Shown piece after piece: positions 15,778 through 23,886 of a DNA stretch of 64,000 nt (position 1 is its first letter; the number at the start of each line of letters is the position of its first letter). The translations under genes were made by a program, and so were the position numbers. This DNA is from Pseudomonadota bacterium (GTDB lineage Bacteria > Pseudomonadota > Alphaproteobacteria > Rhizobiales > Devosiaceae): the NCBI GenBank assembly GCA_023391095.1, contig JAEWBN010000009.1, positions 1 to 64,000 of the forward strand, given 5' to 3'. A model generated the notes under the pieces. It searched no databases and was not told the DNA's origin. It saw only the letters and a program-made list of their open reading frames with translations.

Positions 15778-17028
15778 ATGACCTCTCCCGGCGAAAACCT
15801 TCGGATCAATGGCGACAGGCTCTGGGAGAGCCTGATGGAGATGGCCAAGATCGGGCCGGGCGTGGCGGGCGGCAATAACCGGCAGACCCTGACCGACGAC
15901 GACAAAAAGGGCCGCGAACTGTTCCAGCGCTGGTGCGCGGAGGCGGGCCTTTCCATGGGCGTCGACAAGATGGGCACGATGTTCATGACGCGGCCCGGTG
16001 AGGACCCCGATGCCCTCCCTGTCTATATCGGCAGCCATCTCGATACCCAGCCGACGGGCGGCAAATATGATGGTGTGCTGGGCGTGCTGGCCGGACTCGA
16101 AGTCGTCCGCTCGATGAATGATCTCGGGATCAAGACCAGGCACCCGATTGTCGTCACCAACTGGACCAATGAGGAAGGCGCGCGATTTGCGCCGGCCATG
16201 TTGGCTTCGGGCGTCTTTGCCGGTGTGATCCCCCTGGAGCACGCCTATGCGCGCACCGATCTCGAGGGCAAAACCTTTGGCGACGAACTTCAGCGCATCG
16301 GCTGGGTGGGTGAGGAAGAGGTGGGCGCGCGCAAGATGCACGCCTATTTCGAATATCACATCGAACAGGGCCCGATCCTTGAGGCCGAAGACAAGCAGAT
16401 CGGCGTCGTCACCCATTGCCAGGGGCTGTGGTGGCTCGAGTTTACGCTGACCGGCAAGGAGGCCCATACCGGCTCGACGCCCATGACCATGCGCGTCAAT
16501 GCGGGGCTGGCCATGTCGCGAATTATTGAGATGGTGCAGGAAGTGGCCATGGCCGCCCAGCCGGGCGCGGTCGGCGGCGTGGGGCAGGTCAAGTTCACGC
16601 CCAATTCCCGCAATGTGCTGCCCGCCAAAGTGGTCTTCACCGTCGATATCCGCTCGCCCGATATCGAAAAGCTCAACGGCATGCGCGCGACGATCGAAAA
16701 GCGCGCGGCTGAAATCTGCGCCGAGATCGGCGTTGGTTGCGCCGTGGAAGCGATCGGGCATTTTGATCCGGTGACGTTCGACCCGACGCTGGTGGGGCGC
16801 GTTCGGGGCGCCGCCGAAAAGCTCGGCTACAGCCATATGAACATCATTTCCGGTGCCGGGCATGACGCCTGCTGGGCGGCCAAGGTCGCGCCGGCGACGA
16901 TGATCATGTGCCCGTGTGTGGACGGGCTTTCGCACAATGAGGCGGAAGAGATTTCGCAGGAATGGGCCAGCGCGGGGGCAGATGTGCTGTTCCACGCGGT
17001 GCTGGAGACGGCGGGGATTGTGGAGTGA
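15778..17028 (+). CDS. N-carbamoyl-beta-alanine amidohydrolase (HyuC/AmaB, M20 family)
   Basis: The predicted reaction hydrolyses N-carbamoyl-beta-alanine to beta-alanine, CO2 and ammonia. The 416-residue protein has M20-type metal-binding motifs: GSHLDTQPTGGKYDGVLGV with His87 and a downstream Asp, TNEEGARFAP, and a distal HIEQGPILE, with a final His in GLSHNEAE. The dimerisation-domain segment KEAHTGSTPM is typical of the beta-ureidopropionase/carbamoylase branch. Neighbouring dihydropyrimidinase and beta-alanine aminotransferase genes support beta-ureidopropionase over L-carbamoylase or allantoate hydrolase. The stop is followed directly by a repeat element. Confidence 0.88.
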   Translation: MTSPGENLRINGDRLWESLMEMAKIGPGVAGGNNRQTLTDDDKKGRELFQRWCAEAGLSMGVDKMGTMFMTRPGEDPDALPVYIGSHLDTQPTGGKYDGVLGVLAGLEVVRSMNDLGIKTRHPIVVTNWTNEEGARFAPAMLASGVFAGVIPLEHAYARTDLEGKTFGDELQRIGWVGEEEVGARKMHAYFEYHIEQGPILEAEDKQIGVVTHCQGLWWLEFTLTGKEAHTGSTPMTMRVNAGLAMSRIIEMVQEVAMAAQPGAVGGVGQVKFTPNSRNVLPAKVVFTVDIRSPDIEKLNGMRATIEKRAAEICAEIGVGCAVEAIGHFDPVTFDPTLVGRVRGAAEKLGYSHMNIISGAGHDACWAAKVAPATMIMCPCVDGLSHNEAEEISQEWASAGADVLFHAVLETAGIVE

Positions 17029-17037
17029 GGATGGTGG

Positions 17038-17163
17038 TCCCCTCCCCCGCTGCTGCGCAGCGACCTCTCCCCCGGGGGAGAGGCGAAGAAGGGTTTGGGG
17101 TCGCGCAGCGACACCTCTCCCTTGGGGGGAGAGGTCGGCCCGCAGGGCCGGGTGAGGGGGCCT
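17038..17163. repeat. Dispersed palindromic repeat (family A), upstream of DUF559 gene
   Basis: Two adjoining copies of the family contain cctctccc...gggagagg hairpins. The second ends in ccgggtgagggggcc, that is, in the reverse orientation to the copy at 17507. It ends two bases before the ATG of the DUF559 gene, so the repeat effectively supplies that gene's 5' leader. Confidence 0.85.
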
Positions 17164-17164
17164 T

Positions 17165-17605
17165 ATGAGCACACTCAAGACCCGTTTTGCCGCTACAGCC
17201 GCCAAGCGCTTGCGCACCGATATGAGCGAGGCGGAACGCAAGTTGTGGCGCCATCTGCGCAACCGGCAGTTCCAGGGGCTGAAATTCGTGCGCCAGCTCC
17301 CGGTTGGCCGCTTCATCGCCGATTTCGCCTGCCGCGAGGCCGATCTCATCATTGAAGTGGATGGCGGCCAGCATGCGGACAGTGCGGCAGACGCCATTCG
17401 CACTAAAGCGCTGTCTGAACATGGATATGCCGTGGTTCGTTTCTGGAACCATGACGTGCTGAACAATATCGAAGGGGTGATGACCGTTCTGGCGGCACAC
17501 CTGGAGAAGGCCCCCTCACCCGGACTTCGCTACGCGAAGCCCGACCTCTCCCCCAAAGGGAGAGGTGAAGAGGGGCCAGTGGAACATGAAGGGGACACTC
17601 CATGA
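17165..17605 (+). CDS. DUF559 domain-containing putative endonuclease
   Basis: The 146-residue protein matches DUF559, a Vsr-like PD-(D/E)XK nuclease fold. It has MSEAERKLWRHLRNRQFQGLKF near the N-terminus and an active-site-like FIADFACREADLIIEVDGGQ with Asp53 and Glu64. RFWNHDVL completes the core. The last roughly 30 residues (from Lys115, EKAPSPG onward) are encoded by a repeat element, so the natural domain ends near 114. The gene lies between inverted copies of that repeat inside the pyrimidine cluster, and its TGA overlaps the ATG of dihydropyrimidinase (ATGA). It looks inserted rather than metabolic. Confidence 0.85.
   Translation: MSTLKTRFAATAAKRLRTDMSEAERKLWRHLRNRQFQGLKFVRQLPVGRFIADFACREADLIIEVDGGQHADSAADAIRTKALSEHGYAVVRFWNHDVLNNIEGVMTVLAAHLEKAPSPGLRYAKPDLSPKGRGEEGPVEHEGDTP
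17507..17572. repeat. Family A repeat inside the DUF559 3' end
   Basis: The copy begins aaggccccctcacccgg, contains the hairpin acttcgc-tac-gcgaagc and the cctctccc/gggagagg palindrome, and stays open in the DUF559 reading frame, adding about 22 codons. Relative to the copy ending at 17163 it is inverted, so the two enclose the nuclease gene. Confidence 0.85.
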
Positions 17606-19053
17606 GCAAAGTCATCAAGAACGGTACGGTTGTTACGGCGGATCTGTCCTATCAGGCCGATGTGAAGATCGAGGGCGATATGATCGTGGAGATCGGGCAG
17701 AACCTCAGTGGGGACGAGGTGCTTGACGCCACAGGCTGCTACATCATGCCGGGCGGGATTGATCCGCATACCCATCTCGAAATGCCGTTCATGGGCACCT
17801 ATTCGGCCGATGATTTCGAGAGCGGTACGCGGGCGGGGCTGGCTGGGGGCACGACCATGGTGGTCGATTTCTGCCTGCCCAACCCCAACCAGAGCCTGCT
17901 TGAAGCGCTCCGGATGTGGGACAACAAGACCGGTAAGGCGAGCGCCGACTATTCCTTCCACATGGCGATCACCTGGTGGGGCGAGCAGGTGTTCAACGAA
18001 ATGGCCGAGGTGGTGGATCGGGGGATCACCAGCTTCAAGCACTTCATGGCCTATAAGGGCAGTTTGATGGTCAATGACGACGAGATGTTCGCGTCATTCC
18101 AGCGCTGCGCGGCGCTGGGCGCGCTGCCCCTCGTTCACGCCGAGAATGGCGACGTGGTGGCAGCGATGACGGCGAAGCTCCTGGCCGAGGGCAATAATGG
18201 ACCGGAGGGCCATGCCTATTCTCGCCCGCCGGAAGTGGAGGGGGAAGCAACCAACCGCGCGATCATGATCGCCGACATGGCCGGAGTGCCGCTTTATGTG
18301 GTGCACGTTTCCTGCGAGGAGGCGCATGAAGCCATTCGCCGGGCGCGCCAGAAGGGCATGCGCGTTTATGGCGAACCGCTGGTCCAGCACCTGACGCTGG
18401 ACGAGAGCGAATATTTCAACCCGGACTGGGACCATGCGGCGCGGCGGGTGATGTCTCCGCCCTTCCGCAACAAAAGCCACCAGGATTCGCTCTGGGCCGG
18501 GCTGCAGGCGGGGTCGCTCTCCTGCGTGGCGACCGACCACTGCGCCTTTACCACGGCGCAAAAGCGCAATGGCGTGGGCAACTTCGCCAAGATTCCGAAC
18601 GGAACGGGCGGGCTCGAGGATCGGCTGCCAGTGCTGTGGACGGCGGGGGTCAATACCGGGCGGCTCACCATGAACGAGTTCGTGGCAGTGACATCGACCA
18701 ATATCGCCAAGATCCTCAACCTCTACCCCAAAAAGGGTGCGGTTATGGTGGGCGCGGACGCCGACCTGATCGTGTGGGACCCCAAGCGCAAGAAGACCAT
18801 TTCGGCCCAAAGCCAGCAGTCGGTCATCGACTACAATGTGTTCGAGGGGTTCGAGGTCACGGGCCTGCCGCGCTTTGTGCTCAGCCGGGGCAAGGTTTCC
18901 GTGGTCGAGAACGAAGTGAAGGCGGAGCCGGGCCACGGCAAGTTTGTGGGCCGCGAGGCCAAGAACCCGGTCAACCGGGCCTTGAGCCAGTGGAAGGATA
19001 TCGTGGCGCCGCGCAAGGTGGAACGGGCCGGCATTCCGGCGACGGGGGTTTGA
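17602..19053 (+). CDS. hydA: Dihydropyrimidinase
   Basis: The enzyme opens the ring of 5,6-dihydrouracil or dihydrothymine to N-carbamoyl-beta-amino acids. The 483-residue amidohydrolase has the zinc motif PHTHLE (His56, His58), the bridging carboxylated lysine in FMAYKGSLMVNDDE (Lys152), VVHVSCEEA with a ligand His, and the C-terminal metal-binding VATDHCAF Asp. Length and motifs fit bacterial D-hydantoinase/dihydropyrimidinase. Its ATG overlaps the DUF559 stop codon, implying translational coupling to that inserted gene. It lies directly upstream of the ABC importer genes. Confidence 0.95.
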   Translation: MSKVIKNGTVVTADLSYQADVKIEGDMIVEIGQNLSGDEVLDATGCYIMPGGIDPHTHLEMPFMGTYSADDFESGTRAGLAGGTTMVVDFCLPNPNQSLLEALRMWDNKTGKASADYSFHMAITWWGEQVFNEMAEVVDRGITSFKHFMAYKGSLMVNDDEMFASFQRCAALGALPLVHAENGDVVAAMTAKLLAEGNNGPEGHAYSRPPEVEGEATNRAIMIADMAGVPLYVVHVSCEEAHEAIRRARQKGMRVYGEPLVQHLTLDESEYFNPDWDHAARRVMSPPFRNKSHQDSLWAGLQAGSLSCVATDHCAFTTAQKRNGVGNFAKIPNGTGGLEDRLPVLWTAGVNTGRLTMNEFVAVTSTNIAKILNLYPKKGAVMVGADADLIVWDPKRKKTISAQSQQSVIDYNVFEGFEVTGLPRFVLSRGKVSVVENEVKAEPGHGKFVGREAKNPVNRALSQWKDIVAPRKVERAGIPATGV

Positions 19054-19079
19054 TGGTGCCGGGGGTAGTTTTCTTGGGG

Positions 19080-19133
19080 AAGGCCCCCTCACCCGCCGCT
19101 TCGCGGCGACCTCTCCCCCCAGGGAGAGGTGAA
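19080..19133. repeat. Family A repeat between hydA and the ABC ATPase gene
   Basis: One complete copy: aggccccctcaccc, the hairpin gccgctt-cgcggc, and cctctcccccc/agggagagg. It fills almost all of the intergenic gap, ending 12 bp before the ABC ATPase start, and supplies the purine-rich gaaggg just upstream of that ATG. Confidence 0.85.
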
Positions 19134-19144
19134 GGGGTCTGAAC

Positions 19145-19930
19145 ATGACTGTGGTATCCGCCCAGAATCTGGGCCTCACCTTTCCGGCCGGGGACGGCGA
19201 TATTGTTGCGCTGAGGGATGTGAACCTTGCCATCGAAAAGGGCGAGTTCGTTTCCTTCATTGGTCCGTCGGGCTGCGGCAAGACGACGTTTCTGCGGGCC
19301 ATTGCCGATCTCGAAAAGCCCACATCGGGCACGCTCAGCGTCAACGGGATGAGCCCGGACGAAGCGCGCCGGAAGCGCGCCTATGGCTATGTGTTCCAGG
19401 CGGCCGCGCTTTATCCATGGCGCACGATCGAAAAGAACATCGCCCTGCCGCTCGAAATCATGGGCTATCCGGCAGCGGAGCAGGCCGAACGCGTTAAGCG
19501 GACGCTGGAGCTGGTCAACCTTTCGGGGTTCGAAAAGAAATATCCCTGGCAGCTCTCGGGCGGGATGCAGCAGCGCGCCTCGATTGCGCGCGCGCTGAGC
19601 TTCGATGCCGATCTCCTGCTCATGGACGAGCCGTTCGGGGCGCTGGACGAGATCGTGCGCGACCACCTCAATTCCGAGCTGTTGAAGCTTTGGGACCGGA
19701 CAGAGAAAACCATCTGCTTTGTGACCCACTCCATACCCGAGGCGGTCTATCTCTCGACCAAGATCGTGGTCATGTCGCCGCGCCCGGGCCGGGTGACCGA
19801 CGTCATCGAGAGCACACTGCCGCGCGAGCGGCCTCTGGATATCAGAGAGACGCCGGAATTTTTGGAGATTGCAGCACGGGTGCGCGACGGGCTGCGGGCC
19901 GGGCACTCCTATGATGAGGAGCACGTGTGA
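19145..19930 (+). CDS. ABC transporter ATP-binding protein (SsuB/TauB-like)
   Basis: The 261-residue ATPase energises the importer encoded downstream. It has Walker A GPSGCGKTT (about 37-45), the Q-loop FQAAALYPW, signature LSGGMQQR, Walker B LLLMDEPFGALD and the switch histidine in VTHSIPEA. The pattern matches ATPases of the taurine/nitrate/sulfonate class that pair with NMT1/THI5-type binding proteins. Placement after dihydropyrimidinase suggests pyrimidine or dihydropyrimidine uptake; the substrate is inferred from context only. Confidence 0.92.
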   Translation: MTVVSAQNLGLTFPAGDGDIVALRDVNLAIEKGEFVSFIGPSGCGKTTFLRAIADLEKPTSGTLSVNGMSPDEARRKRAYGYVFQAAALYPWRTIEKNIALPLEIMGYPAAEQAERVKRTLELVNLSGFEKKYPWQLSGGMQQRASIARALSFDADLLLMDEPFGALDEIVRDHLNSELLKLWDRTEKTICFVTHSIPEAVYLSTKIVVMSPRPGRVTDVIESTLPRERPLDIRETPEFLEIAARVRDGLRAGHSYDEEHV

Positions 19931-19945
19931 TGGGGGGGCTGCTTA

Positions 19946-20060
19946 ACCCCCACCCAGCCTCCCCCTGGCAGGGGGAGGAGCTGCATCGCGGATTTTGCGC
20001 GATCGTGCCTCATGCACTGTCCGAACCCGTCCCCCCGACAGGGGGAGGTTGGGTGGGGGT
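19946..20060. repeat. Family A-like inverted repeat before the first permease gene
   Basis: Two arms, aacccccacccagcctcccc at the left and gggggaggttgggtgggggt at the right, form a long interrupted inverted repeat spanning the gap between the ATPase and permease genes. Internal palindromes are ctgg/cagggggagg and ccccccgacagggggagg. It lies within 10 bp of the permease start, so it will be transcribed and could form a large hairpin within the operon. Confidence 0.8.
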
Positions 20061-20069
20061 GATCGCCTC

Positions 20070-20939
20070 ATGATGAACCGCGTTCTTCCCGTCCTCACCA
20101 TCCTCATCGCCATCGTCGCATTCTGGTATGCGGCTGCGATCTGGATGAATGCGCCCTGGCAGAACACGCTCAATGGCCGGGCGGGCCTTGAGAATGTCGG
20201 GTTCGTTGAGTTTGCGCAGCAGACCTGGGGGCAGGACAAGCCGGTGCTGCCGGCGCCGCATCAGGTCATGGGCGAAATCTGGAATGCGACGGTGGCGCTG
20301 GAGCTGACCTCGCGCCGCTCGCTCGCCTATCATGGCTGGATCACGCTGTCGGCGACGCTGCTCGGCTTTGCCTTCGGCACGGCGCTGGGGGTGATCCTGG
20401 CCGTTGCCATCATCCACAATGACGCCTCGGACCGCTCGCTGATGCCCTGGATCATTGCGAGCCAGACCATACCCATCCTGGCCGTCGCGCCCATGGTTGT
20501 CGTGGGACTGGGGGCCGTGGGGCTGACGGGGCTCGTGCCCAAGGCGCTGATCTCGATGTATCTGTCGTTCTTCCCTGTCGTGGTGGGCATGGTCAAAGGC
20601 CTGCGCTCGCCCGAGGGCATTCAGCTGGACCTGATGCGCACCTATGACGCCAATGGCTGGCAAACCTTCTGGAAGCTGCGCTGGCCGGCGGCCATGCCGT
20701 TTCTCTTTGCCTCGATGAAGGTGGGCATCGCCATTTCGCTGATCGGGGCCGTGGTGGCCGAACTCTCCAACGCCTCAGGCGGCGGACTTGGTGTGCGCCT
20801 GCTCACCGGGTCCTACAATGGGCAGACGATCCAGATCTGGGCGGCCTTGTTCATTGCGGCGGGGCTGGCGGCCGTGCTGGTCGCGATCGTGGGCAGCGCA
20901 GAAAAATGGGTCAATGGCCGGATGGGAGTGCGGGCATGA
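20070..20939 (+). CDS. ABC transporter permease (first subunit)
   Basis: The frame is open to 19995 through a repeat. The start is placed at the tandem ATG at 20070, giving about 289 residues that begin with a hydrophobic segment. Six or so membrane segments and the cytoplasmic EAA-like loop (DANGWQTFWKLRWPAAMPFLFASMK, cited only by its ends) identify a BPD-transporter permease of the SsuC/TauC type. An extended periplasmic loop after the first segment (about 30-75) is unusual for this class. Its stop overlaps the next permease start (ATGA). Confidence 0.9.
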   Translation: MMNRVLPVLTILIAIVAFWYAAAIWMNAPWQNTLNGRAGLENVGFVEFAQQTWGQDKPVLPAPHQVMGEIWNATVALELTSRRSLAYHGWITLSATLLGFAFGTALGVILAVAIIHNDASDRSLMPWIIASQTIPILAVAPMVVVGLGAVGLTGLVPKALISMYLSFFPVVVGMVKGLRSPEGIQLDLMRTYDANGWQTFWKLRWPAAMPFLFASMKVGIAISLIGAVVAELSNASGGGLGVRLLTGSYNGQTIQIWAALFIAAGLAAVLVAIVGSAEKWVNGRMGVRA

Positions 20940-22042
20940 CGCGCGATCTCTCCTATTTCCAGCTCTATCTGGCGCTGATTGCGGGTGGGCTCAGTGCCGT
21001 CGGGCTCCTTTTCGGCCTCCCGACTTTGGGCGCGGCACCGCTGATTATGGCGTTCTTTGCGCTGGGGACGCTGTCTTTTCTGCGGCTGGTCATGCCGGTC
21101 AGCCTCTGGATCGACGGGGCGCTGGCGGTGTTTGCTGCCGTGGCGCTGATCGGCTCGCTGACAGCTGAGACCCTCCCCGCCCATCACTGGCTGGCGGTGA
21201 TTGCGGGCTGGGCCTTTGCCTGGCTCTTTGTCGAGCGGCTGTCCGGGGCGATCCGCGCGGGCAAACTGCCGGAAAGCGGGGTGGGGCTCGTCATTCCCAT
21301 CACCTTCGGGCTGGCGCTGCTGGTGATCTGGGAAGTGGTGACGCGGGGAGCCAATGTGCCGCCGGTCCTGCTGCCACCGCCTTCGGCAATCGGGGCGCGG
21401 CTGGTGGCCGAGACCAATATCCTCTGGGCCGATTTCGTCCAGACGTTCATCAAGTCGGTGCTGCCGGGCTATGCCATCGGGTGCCTCGCCGGACTGGCCG
21501 TGGCGATCCTTGTCGACCGCTCGCCCTTCCTCAAGGCCGGGATCATGCCCATCGGCAATTTCATGTCAGCGCTGCCCATTATCGGCATCGCGCCCATCAT
21601 GGTCATGTGGTTCGGCTTTGACTGGCAATCAAAGGCCGCCGTGGTGGTGGCCATGACGTTCTTCCCGATGCTGGTCAACACAGTGGCCGGGCTCAATGCC
21701 GCCTCGGCCATCGAGCGGGACCTGATGACAACCTATGCCGCCAGCTACTGGCAGACCCTTATGAAGCTCAGGCTTCCCGCTGCGGGCCCCTTCATATTCA
21801 ACGCCCTCAAGATCAACTCGACTCTGGCCTTGATCGGCGCAATCGTAGCGGAATTCTTCGGGACGCCCGTGGTGGGAATGGGCTTCCGGATATCGACCGG
21901 GGTGGGGCGTCTCGCCATCGACCTGGTCTGGGCGGAGATCGCTGTTGCGGCGGTCGCGGGGTCCGCCTTCTACGGGGTGATCGCCCTCATCGAGAGGGGC
22001 GTCACCTTCTGGCATCCGTCCGTCCGTGGTGGACGGGCGTAA
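20936..22042 (+). CDS. ABC transporter permease (second subunit)
   Basis: The ATG at 20936 overlaps the previous stop by 4 bp, giving 368 residues. The N-terminal half carries about four extra membrane segments. The C-terminal half is a standard permease domain with the EAA loop near ASYWQTLMKLRLPAAGPFIF. With the preceding gene this makes a heterodimeric membrane channel. The extra N-terminal segments distinguish it from ordinary SsuC proteins. The next gene, the binding protein, starts 19 bp downstream. Confidence 0.9.
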   Translation: MTRDLSYFQLYLALIAGGLSAVGLLFGLPTLGAAPLIMAFFALGTLSFLRLVMPVSLWIDGALAVFAAVALIGSLTAETLPAHHWLAVIAGWAFAWLFVERLSGAIRAGKLPESGVGLVIPITFGLALLVIWEVVTRGANVPPVLLPPPSAIGARLVAETNILWADFVQTFIKSVLPGYAIGCLAGLAVAILVDRSPFLKAGIMPIGNFMSALPIIGIAPIMVMWFGFDWQSKAAVVVAMTFFPMLVNTVAGLNAASAIERDLMTTYAASYWQTLMKLRLPAAGPFIFNALKINSTLALIGAIVAEFFGTPVVGMGFRISTGVGRLAIDLVWAEIAVAAVAGSAFYGVIALIERGVTFWHPSVRGGRA

Positions 22043-22061
22043 CAGGGAAAAGGGAACGGAA

Positions 22062-23042
22062 ATGAACAAGTTCATCACGGGTCTACTGGCCGGCGCCCTG
22101 GCGCTGTCCACCGCCCCGGCCGCCATGGCCGCCGATGCGCTGACGCTGCAGCTCAAATGGGTGACGCAGGCGCAGTTCGCCGGATATCTGGTGGCCGAGG
22201 CCAAGGGCTTTTATGACGAGGAAGACCTCGACATCACCATCCTGCCCGGCGGCCCCAATATCGCCCCCGAACAGGTGATCGCTGGCGGTGGCGCCGATAT
22301 CATCGTGACCTGGATGGCAGCCGGCATGTCGGCGCGCGACAATGGCGTGCCGCTGGTCAACATTGCCCAGCCGTTCAAGCGCAGCGGCCTGATGATGATC
22401 TGCCCGACCGAAACCGGCATCACCTCGGAAGCCGATTTCCCGGGCCATACGCTGGGCGTCTGGTTCTTCGGCAACGAATATCCGTTCTTTGCCTGGATGA
22501 ACAAGCTGGGACTGGCCACCGATGGCTCTGAGGGCGGCGTCACGGTTCTGCAGCAGAGCTTTGACATCCAGCCGATGATCCAGGGCCAGGCGGACTGTAT
22601 CTCGGTCATGACCTATAACGAATATGGCCAGGCGCTCGATGCCGGCTACGGGCCGGATAACCTGACCATCTTCAACTATACCGAAATGGGCAATGACCTG
22701 CTCGAAGACGGTCTCTACGTCATGGAAGACACGCTCGATGATCCGGCCAAGGTGGACGCCTATGCCCGCTTCGTGCGCGCCTCGATGAAGGGCTGGGCCT
22801 ATGCGCTAGAAAATCCGGACGAGGCCGCCGAGATCGTGGTTGAAATGGACGATACCGGCGCGGCCGAATTCGACCACCAGCGCTACATGGTCGAGGAAGT
22901 CTCCAAGCTGGTCGATCCGGACGATCCGGCACTGGACATGGCCACCTATGACCGCACCGTGCAGGCACTGCTCGACCAGTCGATCATCAAGGCTGCCCCG
23001 GAAGGCGCCTATACGACCGTGGTGACCGACGCGCTGAAGTAG
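22062..23042 (+). CDS. ABC transporter periplasmic substrate-binding protein (NMT1/THI5-like)
   Basis: The ATG at 22062, preceded by ggaacgga, gives 326 residues with a clear Sec signal peptide (MNKFITGLLAGALALSTAP, cleavage after AMA near 24). The mature protein has the NMT1/THI5-like pattern: LQLKWVTQAQFAGYLVAEAKGFY, GADIIVTWMAAG and a distal EYPFFAWMNK. Proteins of this type bind pyrimidine-like precursors (HMP), riboflavin or related heterocycles. Linkage with dihydropyrimidinase suggests a pyrimidine-derived ligand, though the exact ligand is inferred. It ends the operon and is followed by a strong terminator. Confidence 0.9.
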   Translation: MNKFITGLLAGALALSTAPAAMAADALTLQLKWVTQAQFAGYLVAEAKGFYDEEDLDITILPGGPNIAPEQVIAGGGADIIVTWMAAGMSARDNGVPLVNIAQPFKRSGLMMICPTETGITSEADFPGHTLGVWFFGNEYPFFAWMNKLGLATDGSEGGVTVLQQSFDIQPMIQGQADCISVMTYNEYGQALDAGYGPDNLTIFNYTEMGNDLLEDGLYVMEDTLDDPAKVDAYARFVRASMKGWAYALENPDEAAEIVVEMDDTGAAEFDHQRYMVEEVSKLVDPDDPALDMATYDRTVQALLDQSIIKAAPEGAYTTVVTDALK

Positions 23043-23064
23043 GATTTTTGCGACTTTGAAGGAG

Positions 23065-23095
23065 ACGGGCGGGGAGCGGTCCCTGCCCGTTTTTG
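23065..23095 (+). terminator. Rho-independent terminator of the pyrimidine operon
   Basis: An 11-bp stem, acgggcgggga (23065-23075) with tccctgcccgt (23080-23090) including one G-U pair, has a 4-nt loop and is followed by ttttg. It lies 22 bp after the binding-protein stop codon. Confidence 0.85.
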
Positions 23096-23886
23096 TGTTC
23101 TCACGACAGAACTCGATGCAGCACCTCCCCCTTAACGGGGGAGGATGGTAGGGGGTGGCCGCCTTCTGGACCTGAGTGTGCGGGCACCCCCTCCGAGCGC
23201 CGCTAGGCGCTTACAGCGCCAAGCTCTGCTTGCCTCCCCCGTGAAGGGGGAGGTGAAGGCCGGTGGCTGGGGCGGTGTTGGCGCTCCGCCTTCCTCGCGT
23301 CACATGTAGAGGCAGTGAACTGCAGGGCTAGATGATGGGGGGCACTGGTGGGTGGGGGGAGAAGCCCTCACCCGTCTCGGTCTGCTGCCGATCCACCTCT
23401 CCTACGGCGAACAGGCAGAGGCTAGGAGACGCACCTATCCGTGAGAGACGAGGGGAGATGTACCCCCTCCGAGCGGCGCTAGGCGCTTGCAGCGCCAAGC
23501 TCTGCTTGCCTCCCCCGTGAAGGGGGAGGTGAAGGCCGGTGGGTGGGGCGGGGGTGGGGCTTTGCCTTTCCTTCTCCCCTTGTGGGAGAAGGTGGCCCGA
23601 AGGGCCGGATGAGGGGTTCTGGTCAAGAGCCACAAATGTGGGAGAACCTGTCACCCGTCTCCGTTTGCGGCCGATCCGGGAGCGATGGGCGGACGCACCC
23701 CCTCATATCTCTGCTACGGCCCGATGGGTCGAGCGACGGTACCTCCGCCGTCAAGGGGAGGATGGGAGGGGGTGGCTGCCGCTGGACCCGAGTGCGTGGG
23801 CACCCCCTCCGAGCGGCGCTAGGCGCTTGCAGCGCCAAGCTCTGCGTTCCTCCCCGTGAAGGGGGAGGTAGGGCCGCTACCGCGCC
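23096..23886. repeat. Gene-free repeat field downstream of the ABC operon
   Basis: No gene is supported in this stretch. Three copies of an approximately 80-90-bp module begin at 23187, 23463 and 23803. Each has ccccctccgagc, the hairpin core gcgctaggcgc-ttgcagcgcc, and cctcccc(c)gtgaaggggg. Between them are further duplicated pieces, for example acccgtctcggt...gccgatcc near 23369 and acccgtctccgt...gccgatcc near 23651, and palindromes such as cctcccccttaacgggggagg. Open frames here run through repeats. The field extends to the 3' end of the beta-CASP gene. Confidence 0.9.

Noticed and set aside
23187..23880. Possible CRISPR array
   Set aside because: Repeat spacing is irregular (276 and 340 bp), units are too long and too few, and no cas genes are present.
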